A DNA stretch of 64,000 nt, taken from contig JAZGTN010000179.1 of NCBI GenBank assembly GCA_037783415.1, forward strand, positions 164,001 through 228,000, written 5' to 3'. A model generated the notes under the pieces. It made no database searches, was not told the DNA's origin, and worked only from the letters and a program-made list of their open reading frames with translations. Made by a program: the position numbers and the translations under genes. Source of the DNA: Leptasterias polaris. Taxonomy: Eukaryota; Echinodermata; Asteroidea; Forcipulatida; Asteriidae. Shown here piece by piece: positions 12,673 to 23,654 of this stretch. How positions within the stretch are numbered: the first letter of the stretch is position 1; each line of letters opens with the position of its first letter.

Positions 12673-15600
12673 CTTTTTCTTTTTAAGCAAACATATGACA
12701 TATGCAAATTAGTATTTGAAGTACGAAGAAACACAACATTATCATGGAATTTGAAGAGAACTATGTTTCGACAATGTGCCAATGTAGAATTGTAGAATGA
12801 TGTTCAGCAGTTATGGTTGCTAAGCAGTTCCATGGAAATTAGGCAGACTGGGGCTCGTTTATGTTGAATGGCTTCGCTCAAGTGACTTTTGAACGAGAAG
12901 AAAGACTTCTGTTTGTCCCTATACCTTCTGTTGTCTCTATTTTGCTGCACTAAGAATATTGTTCGTTAAAACCCTCAGAGGAGGGACTGGGTGTACCGCA
13001 GTTTTATAGATATAGGTTTTCTTTACACACGGTGTAAGAATCTAAATCCAGTGGCATTGTCATGATTTTATCCCATCCACTTTGCAGTAGATGGGTCTTT
13101 GGTAGAGTATTCACCGATTGACCTTGAATATTGTGTCCCAACCGTAGTATAACGAAGCATTGGACAATTCAAATAATTTAACATGTCCCTAAAGAACTTT
13201 ATTGGCTTTAACTTTGTCAAGTTGTCAGCAACGTGTATTTTATTGGCCCGAATATACTGAAATGCAATATTAAACCATAACTACAACAAGAAACCACTTG
13301 TAGTTGTAGTCATATAAATTGGTTTAAAATTTAAACTAACTCAATTCAATGTAACTCAGTACACCTGGTATAGTTAAGTTCTGCGAACTGTTGCCCAAGA
13401 GGGTTTTGACCGACGTTATCAAACTCTGTGACATTAAGCCCCCTTCTACATCCTCTTTAATGTGCGATTCGGGAAATACACCGGAAGAATGTGCATTGCA
13501 TCGTCTGAATTCCCGCCAAATGATATCAACATCGCAAAATATGCAGACGACAATTTAGGTTTACTACCCTTCATGAAAGATACAGCGTTTCTGGGTGATT
13601 TATGCGCAGAAATGTATCTTTCCAAGTGCAGTTTAGTTTATAACATGTTGCCGCGGGGTCTAAGCTGTGGAGATAATTGCAACCAGTCATGATGGTGGCT
13701 TTTTTATCTCATTGTACAAAATATCTCCATCCAATCATGCCATGCATCATTTCTGGAATGCTTTTGAGTCCCCAAAGTCAATGCCTTTCTGTATTCATAA
13801 ACATGATGTTTACATCATGACTCGCCCACAGCTCATAAACTTTGCTCTTCATATTTTGTACATTTGTTGTTCCATTTGTGGCTTTAGTTCATTTAAATGA
13901 AATAAAACCTCCATTATGAAGAGAGACAAAATAATTAACAGAGAATAGTCACAGTTACACATCAGAAATAAGCTTGAAAAGCCTCTGTGTGTCTCTGTTT
14001 CATCGATGCTTTATATAATTATACCAGATACGAATGTAAGGACAGACAGACCATGGAGGAAGATAGTCAGACCATGTAAGATTTTCAAAGTGTGCTCGCT
14101 TTAACGGATAAATGTGGTAATTAACTCAAAAATAAGTAAGCTATAAAAATAAATAAACATACAAATAAAGTTAGTTAACTGCTATTATAGCAGATAATGG
14201 TATTTTATTTATTATCACTGTAAATGAATTAAAACCATATCCACCTATGCCGTAAGTTGATATGCTCTTGGATACTGTACGTAACAATATTTTCGCTCCG
14301 AACCTCGCTTTGGGCTCGTCAATGTACGGATCCATGCCTTACGAGACATGTTTACATTCGTAATGATCCAGTGAAACCTCTCTACAGAGCACTTACCACT
14401 GAAAAACGAGATAACGAGATCCCTGTCATCGGCCCCTTTGTGTTCATTTTTTGGCACTCGAGAAAGAGCCAGGTGGGGGAGCATCTTTCGGTGACCCCCG
14501 TCTGTGGGGCTGACCGACCTGCCCCGCCCCTTCAGAGAAGTCGAGTGTGCCGATTGAAAGTTTGCGCCTTTATTATATTCACGTCAGCCGAAGATAAGTG
14601 ATGAAAGGTCCCCGGGGAAGACCGTTTTCACTTTCATTTTTCTGTCTTTCTTTTTCTTTGAGCGGGGCGTAGAGAAGTGTCTGGTGCTGATGGATGATTG
14701 GGTCACTGGCCCAATTTTGAGTTCTCAAAACCCACTTGAGGTTTACCGTGGAGCAAAGGAGCGGTATACCGAGAAGTGGTTAACGATAGCTTTGAATGCT
14801 AATAAAACTCTCCCTCTGTGTGTATCTGTGTTGTCATGTTTGAACGTCTACTTCATGTTACTCCAGTAAATCTAACTTGATTCGGAGAGGCAGACTCTGT
14901 ACTCATGGATTAGTGTTGTGAAAAAGCAAAACAAAACTATCGTGTCTCGATATCTTGCAAAAGTATATCTTTAGAAACTTTCTCGGTAGTTAGACAAATA
15001 CTTAGGTGAGAATTCGGAGCACGTTATTAGTCGAATGTCCATTTACTCTTATTTAAAACAGAAAAACGTGTAGGAGCATTGTAATTGTATAGGCAAATTA
15101 TAAAGAGTGTTTGTTCATTGTTACTTGTTTACACTTTGTCTTGTGTTTGATAAGGAATGAAAGTACATCAAACTAAAACGTAATAAAAAAGAGATTGTCT
15201 TTAGTTGGCATACTTCTCGATCTGGTGTCTTCATGCGTCACCAGGTAGTCTCTTTACAGAAACCATTCAAAGGCAATTTGTTTCTTTGAAGAAGGCTGCG
15301 ATAGACAGATCGTTATTAATAGGCCTCTTGGGAGGTGGCTGAACACACCTGTGCTTCTTTAAGACATGGATCGCTCCGCGCCGTTGTGTCTGCTGTCAAC
15401 CCCATCACGGAACCGCTACCCCGTCTTGATTGGCATCTTATGAGACGTGCACATTATTTGACTTGCTTCTCTCTAGAGTACAGCCGTTTGAATACTCTGG
15501 TCTCTTGACATATTCTGTTTATTAAAACTAGCGTATCTTCGGAGCTTTCTGTCATAATCTGAGATCAATTCTTCAAAAACTAAATTATATTGGCACTTCT

Positions 15601-16552
15601 GGGGCATGTTGTCCACAAAAGTAAAAGTAAAATGTTGCCATACGAGAACTTCAGTTCCGCTTGTTATGGGTCCAAGAGGTTGCAAGCTAGGCTAATATGC
15701 ATCATTCCTCGATTTTTTTGTTTTTTTGTTTTAGAAATATAATAAATCATACAGTCCTACGCCGAGACCTGATAACAGTTGAAAGAAAACAATGGATTCA
15801 GAACAATCCCATAACAATGAGAAACACGTTTGACGGTTGTACACGCCTGCCAAATCACATGTGCTTTCAGGTAAAAAAAATAATTAAAAATCCAACCTTT
15901 CCAAATTTCACAACAATTATTGTCGGTGTAGTGGATCAAGAGCGTGACGTGGCCTAGATGCCACGGGAGCCCCATTATTATTGCCAATCGTCAATATATA
16001 GCCACTTTAAAAATAGACGCCTCGGCAAGATATTGCCGAGTAAATTATTATACTTTTCTGTTTTTACGGGCCTATACCTCTGAGAAGCTTTCATCGCTTT
16101 TTATAATAGAGATAAATTGTATCCTGGAAACCTGAATTTACCAGTGTTGCCGCACCACCAAGTGTTCTCGATTAAAAACATTCAGCCTATTTTGGGAACG
16201 ACAGTCGTTGAGAGAGAGAGAAGGAGAAAGAGAGAAGGAGGGACTGACTGAGTGTATTGAAACACTCGCGATAGTCTCCCATAGAAAAGGTCACTCTCTA
16301 TTTAAACAACTTTGAGATAAATTAAAAAGCTCTCGAAAATAAGTATGCACCCTTGTTGATTATCAGTTGAAACTAATTATGGGTAGGAAAGAAAAGAGCT
16401 ATTGGCAAGTACAGAATCATGTTGTGTTGATCTTGAATTAACATTTAGATTTATTTAATATCGCATAATGCGTTTGTGTAATTGTATAATAAGCCTATAA
16501 TGTGACCCGCCCTTGTGCCCTTTCATGTAATGGGCTCGTCCAACTCAAGGGA

Positions 16553-16573
16553 GGGGGGGGGGGGGGGGGGGGG
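16553..16573. repeat. Poly-G run (21)
   Basis: A run of 21 G. Length may not be exact, since such runs are error-prone in sequencing. Similar G/C homopolymers occur at 9810-9825, 28424-28438, 38217-38231, 44898-44915, 44950-44964, 45887-45901 and 50458-50477. Confidence 0.9.
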
Positions 16574-17798
16574 TAAACTCCAAAAAAAATTCAAGTCCCT
16601 TCTTTTCCCATCATTGATGTCTACACTTTCATAATTATTAATCAGGAAGGTTGATTTAGATCAACAGCAGATGAAAGAAAACGTGTTTTGTGGGAAAGTT
16701 TTACGTAAGTTGGTTAGAAAAATTATTCGATAGTGCGTCTAGCTTGGAGCAACATCTTGGCTGAGTCGAACGGATTTGAAATAAGTCTGTTGGGCTCAGT
16801 GATTGACTCTAGTAGAAACAGTCCTCGCGGAAACATTTTGTTAAACAATGCTGGATTTGACTTAATCGGATGTTTCCGTATTCTTAAAACGGTTCTTGTC
16901 AAGACAAATCACGATGTGTTATTGTCGTAGTTGACAGTGTTTGTGAACGCTAGGTTAATACTCCATGTCCACCGGTTATTGGATCGAATAAGACGTTGAA
17001 GACGCACAGATGTCGTTGGCTTCGATGGTTTCCGTGGTTTCTTTTGGGAAGTTTCGCGCAATGACATGTCATGGTGCTCGGTTGCGTTATCTGATTTATT
17101 CGTTGGCATGAGTTGGCCAAAGCAAAGCCACAAACTCCTTTCAACGTTTTAAGTTAAGCTTTGGGTGCTTTTTTGGTGCATTGTTTTTGTAGAGTGGGGT
17201 AAATCTGTTTTCCGCGTCAATCTTCGCGTCCTTGTTTATCAGTGAATTAGCAAAAGACTTTGAAGATGTGCATCTGTTGTCATCACCACTTGGATTATGC
17301 CCTGAAATCTGAAGGGCACGTCAGGAGTCATCTAGTTCACAAGTAACACACCGACACTGGCTATTGTTACTATAAGCACCTATTAATTGAGTCAATTTCC
17401 CAAACAGTCAACAAATTAAGATCAATGACAATCTCCCTTTACTAATGAAAGAAGACAAATGACACTCAATCTGGAAGGCTCAACAGCATTGCTCCCTTGA
17501 GGAAGCGGTTCAACACTGTCTCATTCAGTTTCGTCCACGAACTTTCTCATTTGGGACCATGACAATATTTCACTCCATTGTGACAGGGTCATTTCTTTCC
17601 AACTGTGAACGAAAATGATTTGTTTTCAACATAAGTCTAACTCCTAAAGGCATTTTTTTAAACCACGAAAATTGTTTAGAGTGGTTCGTGTTAAATGCCC
17701 CGTATTTTAGTTTCACTTGTGATCCTTCCTTAAAACTTAACCGCAAAGCGGCAGAGTTTTCCAAATCATGATACAAATGAAACCTATAGTACACTTGG

Positions 17799-18176
17799 TT
17801 TAAAGGCACTGAACACGTTTGGTAATTGTCAAAGACCAGTATTCTCACTTGGTGTATCCCAACATATGCATAAAATAACAAGCCTGTGAAAATTTGGACT
17901 CAATTGGTCAATGAAGTTGCATGAAAATGATGAAAGAAAAAACACCCTTGTTGTACAAATTAGTGTGCTTTCAGATAGGAATAAAAGGCTTCTGGCCAGA
18001 AGTCTTTTATTATTTTAGTGAGAAATTACCTCTTTCTCAAAAACTACGTTACTTCAGAGGGAGTCGTTTCTCACAATGTTTTATACTATCAACAGCTCTC
18101 CGTTGCTCGTTACCAAGTAAGTTTTAATGCTAATATATATTTTGAGTAATTACCAAACGTGTACAGTGCCTTTAAA
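17799..18176. mobile_element. MITE with TTTAAAGGCACTG ends and TTAA borders
   Basis: The left end reads TTTAAAGGCACTGAACACGT followed by TTGGTAATT. The right end is its reverse complement, AATTACCAAACGTG then TACAGTGCCTTTAAA. Both ends contain TTAA, the usual target of piggyBac-type elements. A clean hairpin (AAAAGGCTTCTGGCCAGAAGTCTTTT, 17984-18009) lies near the middle. There is no transposase frame; short open frames across it are incidental. I recognise the end and internal words from memory as a family frequent in echinoderm genomes, which is one basis for the taxon suggestion. Assignment to piggyBac-like rests on the TTAA borders only. Confidence 0.82.
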
Positions 18177-19579
18177 GCAGTATCGATTCATTGCATCAGA
18201 AATACTTGAAATCGAATAGCACCCGCTGTGGTGCATGGGCCAACTGCAGAGAGCAATAACGAAGGCGAAATGAATACACTTACAAAGACTAACTGGAAAA
18301 TGAGAACAAACACCGCCCCTCCAGGCACTCAACCTTTTTATATTTCTTTCACCAAAAGGCATTGAATTGGGTTAAAAATCAAGTGGGCAGAGGAAACCCA
18401 TACTTATGGATTGCGAACATCTCAACTATTCCAACATTTTATATCTGGTCTTGTTCTAATCAGCAGTTTAGCTTTCTTGAAAAGTCTCTATATCCCATTT
18501 CGGAGCAAGGCTCTCTGATCTAATCATAAACTGCATCTTAAAACAACGACAAAGGGGTTTGTTTCTAGCTAAATATTAAGGGGTTGGTGATGAGTTTGGA
18601 TACCGTTTGAGACGGGAGCTACAATAGTTATCAATGGATCGATCATAAAGCTGTTTGATATAAATACATGACTCACACCCATACTGACAAGAGTAGGGGA
18701 GCTGCTTAAGTTTAAGGGATGCTGCCGCGATAACCCCAAGGGAGTGGGAGTGTGCTATAACGGGTTCAACAATCGACTCTTCCCGTGTCAGGACACGGCG
18801 GAAGTCATCCATAATTATAAATACTGTGAGTTCATGGACAGAAAAAGAAACCCGTTTTCGGAAATTTTCATATTTGATGCAGTGACTGGATGCTTTCCTT
18901 ATAATGTGTGTGGCTTTGAGTTTGGCAAGTTGTGTCTCGGGACGAGTAGCGACGCTCCGTAATGTGTAGGAATACTGTCATCAGGAGGTTTTGCAATCCC
19001 GATGAGAGGTCAAACATGAAGTATTTTGTCTGTAATTATGAAGACGATCAGAGCATGTTGATTGGAATGTCAAGTTCTAACGTCATAGTGTATTTTGGAC
19101 CATACCAAATAATAATTTACAAATCAGAAACCCTCGGATGCAATCGAAGTCATGATTGCATTCGACACTGTATCGAGTCACTTTATTTACCTAAACGAAC
19201 TCACTCGAAATTCCAGCTACGTCGGATTAAATCAACCTGCGAGTTTACCTCTCTCAGTGCCATTTAGCCGACAACTAACAATCGATTTTTTATCGAGGGT
19301 CTCATACAAAAGGTGCCAAGTGTAATTTTGTTGAGGTCTCTGCCGATCGAAGCGACACCACCAGCTGGTCCTGACATGATCAAGATTAATTTGCCAATCG
19401 CACAAGGGGTGCCATTTGGGAGCTTGCTCGTCACGTCAAGGCGAGATGTGGAATTAAATAAACGTGTTGCTTTACGCGGGAAGATTCCCCAGAGAACACG
19501 GTTTCTAACAGTCTCAGTTCGGTGTTAGGTTATTGTGAAGAAAATAAAAATGTCTCACTGTGTACACTCGTTGAAGTTT
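18177..19579. other. No recognisable feature
   Basis: Open frames of 60-100 codons at 18744-18962, 18962-19267 and 19313-19528 follow each other on the plus strand but show no recognised domain. I leave them unannotated. Confidence 0.4.
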
Positions 19580-19645
19580 TTTTATTTACAATTCCAGTAG
19601 CAGTCCAGCGGTAGCAGTCCAGTAGCAGTCCAGTCCAGTCCAAGT
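19580..19645. repeat. AGCAGTCCAGT short tandem repeats beside the composite
   Basis: The words CAGTAGCAGTCCAG and CAGTCCAGTCCAGTCC recur in a ~65-base stretch immediately outside the left arm of the inverted-repeat composite. They are not repeated at the right side. Confidence 0.7.
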
Positions 19646-19664
19646 GCAATAATGTAACAATTTC

Positions 19665-20340
19665 GTGCACTTTGTGGTAAAAGCATGAAACTTGGCACAC
19701 ATGTACTTTATACCAACACATGAAATTTTAGATATAGTGCCATCTCTGATTTGGCCTGTGGTGGCCTTGGCGGCCATTTTTCAAAATGGCCGCCAAATTT
19801 TGAAAAACTCGAAAAGTAAGAGGCCTAGAATCTTCATTCCAGTGGCTAAGTGTATGTTTGCCGTGTCCAACAGCTAAACAAAAGCATTATTGAGCATGTC
19901 AGACCATTAAGGGTCAGTCACCTTCATAAATCATATTAATACCTCTGAAACACAGCATCTGCAATTTTCAAAGATGGCGTTCTATCTAAATGGTGGCCTT
20001 GGTGGCCATTCAAAAGGGTAAACAATACAAAGTTATAGGCCTGTGCATTTGTAAGGTTTTGTTAAAATGAATATAATAGTTAGGCTATATCTAACTTAAA
20101 TGTCAGTAGGCCTATCTTGATTTCCAATAATATAATTATGTTTATGTAACCATTTGGCGTGTGGTGGCCTTGGCGGCCATTTTCCAAATGGCGGCCATTT
20201 CTGATATAAAGCTACCTAACTCGAAAAGTAAGAGGCCTAGAATCTTCATTCCAGTGGCTATGTATATGTTTGCCGTTTCCATTCGTTCAAAAAAGCATTG
20301 TTGAGTGTGTCTGACTATTGGGTCTGGCATTGTCAAAATG
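19665..20340. repeat. Left arm of a ~4-kb inverted-repeat composite
   Basis: The outer ~125 bases (from GTGCACTTTGTGGTAAAAGC) are almost identical to the reverse complement of 23530-23654, with a single difference seen by eye. The match continues with gaps through GGGTCAGTCACCTTCATAAATC and the GTAACCATTTGGC block to about 20340. The arm contains repeated short palindromes of the type GTGGCCTTGGCGGCCATTTT...AAAATGGCCGCC. It also has a recurring module, AAGAGGCCTAGAATCTTCAT followed by TCCAGTGGCTA, seen at ~19820 and ~20232. Together with the right arm it brackets the Penelope-like relic. Confidence 0.85.
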
Positions 20341-20584
20341 GTGTCCTTATTTTTTTACATGCCAGTACCTCGAATTCCATTTTGTATCATTTAGTTCTTG
20401 AAACCGTTTGGCGGTTATTTTCATTTCAAATTTGCCGCCATGCCAAATTGCTCATACGTTGGCTATGACCGCAAACTATGAGTTTCAAATCAGTGGTAAT
20501 ACCATTTTCTTTTTTCATTAATTCTCTGAACTACTTGACACCAATAACTTTATTCAGTAATTTGTATGTGTTACTCTTTCTGAT

Positions 20585-22400
20585 TTAAGTGGTGTTTGAA
20601 GGTTGCATGGTATGTGGCGTGGAAAACAATAAGTAACTATAAAAAGTAGACTTGCAGGTACAACCCATGGTAAAATCTCTTTTGCAGGAGTGTTGGCTTA
20701 AAAAGAGCCAGTGTGGTCTCGACGTTTCGACAGTATACTCTGTCGTCTTCATGAGAATGCTGGACTGCTGATGGTGATGCAACTTAGTGGAGCTTGGGCA
20801 TTGCACCTTTGGGCAGGAAGTATCTAGGTTGTTGTTGATCGGTCATGTGTTGCTGGCTGGATGTGTGTGCTCTGCTCTGAAGTGTGTGTCGGTGTTGGTG
20901 AGCTGCTTCCGGAGGGTTGGCTTGAGTAGTGGTGACCAGATGTCGTTGATGAAGAACCCTATATGTGTTGTGCAACATGCTGTGTGACTTGATCTCTCTT
21001 GCTTTGTGCAACATGCTGTGTGACTTGATCTCTCTTGCTTCCCTGACTCTGCATTGGTGCTGTATGGGTGCGATGAGCTTGGCTTGCTTCCAGTTGATGC
21101 GATGGTCTTGTCCGATGTATGCTTTACCACATTCAAAGGGATGTGGTAAGCCTTGGCCTTGGCTTGGGTGTCTTGCTTGTCATTGTGTGCATGAAGTAGT
21201 GCTTGAATCTTGTTATGTGTGGAAGGTCTTGACTTGAACTTGGCCGAAGATACGTTGGAGCTTGTACGTTGGAGCTTGCATGGCTGATGTATGGGAGCTA
21301 GGTGATGGTTGCCTACTGTGGTGTTTCTTCCGGTGGGAGGCTTGGCTTGGGCTGGTTGAAAATGAAGGTCTTGCAGCCATTGAGCTGGGGTGATGTGTTG
21401 ATGTGGTGAAATACCTGCTTCAGACTGTCTTGGTCACAGCATACGCTCTGTCCTTTCTCTATGGTCACAGGTATTGAAGGCACGGCGGACCAAGGTGTTT
21501 TTGGGGGGCAGGCTTGAAGTGTAGATGATGGAATGAAGAGCTGTGTAAATACCGGTCGGTGTGTGTATACAGGGCTTCAGTGTACTGTGTGGGCAATGAT
21601 GCCATCTACTCTCAGATGGTGTTGCTGTCTTCTTGCTCTTGTGAATTTGATGAGTGGATGCTTGTTGTTCAGGTGTTGCAGGAACTGGTGAAGTGTTGTC
21701 TGGCCGTGGGGCCAAACCAAAAAGATGTTATCAAAGTAGCGGAGCCAGAGGTTGAGGCGAACACCAGCATTCTCGATGGTGTCCGATTCAGACTCTTCCA
21801 TGGACAAAAACCGCCAGGACCGGGGATAAAGGAGATCTCAAAGCAGCCCTCTAGATGTTTGCTTAAAGAACAGGTCCCTCCACTGCAAGCTTGATGAAGA
21901 AACAGAGGTGATAAGAGCATCGTGGACCTGTTCAGGAGTGAGGCTTGTATGGTCTGTCACGGTGGGATAAACTTGTATCCATCCATTGGGACGATGCTTG
22001 CAAGTTCTTTGGTTGGTATGTATTGTTAATGGTAAAAAGGAAGACTGCCTCTAAAATGATGAGAATGTCAGATTGACAGGCATGAATATCATTGATGATT
22101 CTAAGAAACTGGCTTCAGTTGGTGATGTGCTGCTGTGTGAGGCCTATGGCCTGATGATCTTGGGGATGTGTCTGGTCGTGTTGTAGGTTGGTGAACCCCT
22201 AGACGCAATGATGGGAAGGAAGGGAACATTTGGCTCGTGGATCTTGGGTTGACCACAGAAACGGGGGCAGGAGGATGCAGAGGGCTTGAGATGACGATAC
22301 GTGGGTATGTCAATGGCTTGAGACTGGTGGAGAGACCGGAGCTGGCTGGTGATGTTTTGTTCGATGGCTGGGCTTGGGTTCCTTGGTAGACGTCTTTATG
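20585..22400 (-). pseudogene. Decayed Penelope-like retroelement (reverse transcriptase plus GIY-YIG endonuclease remnants)
   Basis: Read on the minus strand, 21807-21577 encodes a peptide with IENAG, LWLRYFDNIFLVWPHG and LQHLNNKHPLIKFT. This matches the reverse transcriptase region of Penelope-like elements around the catalytic Y-x-D-D box. Here the box is YFDN (21738-21727), so the second catalytic aspartate is lost. Further 3', 21152-21105 reads LPHPFECGKAYIGQ, the start of the GIY-YIG endonuclease that follows the RT in this group. It is in a different frame from the RT block, and stops and frameshifts interrupt the rest. The upstream part to ~22400 resembles the earlier RT region only weakly. 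A 34-bp tandem duplication lies near 20971-21040. The relic sits between the inverted arms at 19665-20340 and 22681-23654 and cannot make a working protein. Confidence 0.8.
20971..21040. repeat. 34-bp tandem duplication inside the Penelope-like relic
   Basis: The unit TGCAACATGCTGTGTGACTT followed by GATCTCTCTTGCTT occurs twice in succession with no visible difference. A young duplication like this inside a dead coding region indicates replication slippage after inactivation. Confidence 0.8.
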
Positions 22401-22680
22401 TGTCAGTCGACAGGATTTCAGTCACCTTGTGGTCACGTAGACATGATCACAGTGGCATTACCCTTGTCGGACGACATGAGGTGGATGGATTGGTCTTGTT
22501 GTAGAGCTCAGATTGCGGAATTCTCTTCTTTGTGATATCAAATTTATGTGCAGGGAAGCAAAATTGAATTTCTGCTTTTCTAATATTACTTTGAAGTTGT
22601 CTTTATTCAAATATTTCAACCTAAAAACCTATAATTTGTCACCAGAACGAAGGCTTCATGCCATTGAGGTCTTTAGATAT

Positions 22681-23654
22681 GGAATATTTGGCCATTGAAG
22701 ACAACAACTTTGAATAATTTTGAAAATGGCAGGCCTAACATATTCTGGCAGGCCTAACATATTCTGGCACACTCAATAATGTTGTTTAACTGTTGGACAC
22801 GGTAAACATATACATAGCCACTGGAATGAAGATTCTAGGCCTCTTACTTTTCAGAATTGGCTGCCATTTTGGAAAATGGCCGCTAAGGCCACCACATGCC
22901 AAATGGTTACATAAACATAATTATATTATTGGAAATCAATATAGGCCTACTGACACTTAAGTTAGATATAGCCTAATCATAATAATATTATTCACTTAAT
23001 AAACCTTATGAATGCGTAGGCCTATAGCTATGTAGTTTCTACCCTTTTGAATGGCCACTAAGGCCACCATTTAGATAGGACGCCATCTTTGAAAATTGCA
23101 GATGCTGTGTTCCAGAGGTATTAATATGATTTATGAAGGTGACTGACCCTTATAACCTATAATTTGTCGCCAGAACGATTGCTGTTGAGTTCTCAATATA
23201 TAGTATGGGGTTTTTGGGTGTAAGACTGCCAATTTGAAAAAATAAGGACGCCATTTTGAAAATGGCGGACTTAATGGTCTGACATGCTCAATAATGTTTT
23301 TGCTTAGCTGTTGGCCACGGCAAACATACACTTAGCCAGGTCTTGGAATATTTGGCCATTGAAGACAACAACTTTGAATAATTTTGAAAATGGCAGGCCT
23401 AACATATTCTGGCACACTCAATAATGTTGTTTAACTGTTGGACACGGCAAACATATACATAGCCACTGGAATGAAGATTCTAGGCCTCCTACTTTTTGAG
23501 TTATGTAATTTTATATCAAAATTTGGCGGCCATTTTGAAAAATGGCCGCCAAGGCCACCACAGGCCAAATCAGAGATGGCACTATATCTAAAATTTCATG
23601 TTTTGGTATAAAGTACATGTGTGCCAAGTTTCATGCTTTTACCACAAAGTGCAC
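22681..23654. repeat. Right arm of the ~4-kb inverted-repeat composite
   Basis: This arm is the inverted counterpart of 19665-20340 but is longer because of an internal duplication. The block GAATATTTGGCCATTGAAGACAACAACTTTGAATAATTTTG and its continuation to the AGGCCTC module occur twice, at about 22681-22870 and 23345-23505. The first copy also has a 19-bp tandem duplication (AGGCCTAACATATTCTGGC, ~22732-22769). The homology ends at GTGCAC (23654). No clear target-site duplication was recognised outside the arms. Confidence 0.82.

Larger units (their letters stand above)
11460..17798. other. Mostly unrecognised; one MITE copy and a poly-G run
   Basis: Apart from the repeat at 12555-12672 and the poly-G at 16553, nothing is identified. 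A YADD tetrapeptide at about 13540-13551 is judged a coincidence. Overlapping frames on both strands near 14245-14601 have no recognised domain. A short GA-rich stretch lies at about 16210-16245. Confidence 0.45.

Noticed and set aside
13540..13551. YADD tetrapeptide suggesting a reverse transcriptase
   Set aside because: The surrounding residues do not fit RT motifs on either side and no other RT block is nearby; a chance tetrapeptide is more likely.
20700..20765. Functional hammerhead ribozyme
   Set aside because: The GAAAC side is present, but the expected CUGAUGA strand reads CTCATGA and is separated from the helix by extra bases, so the catalytic core is not intact. It is kept only as a possible relic in the findings.
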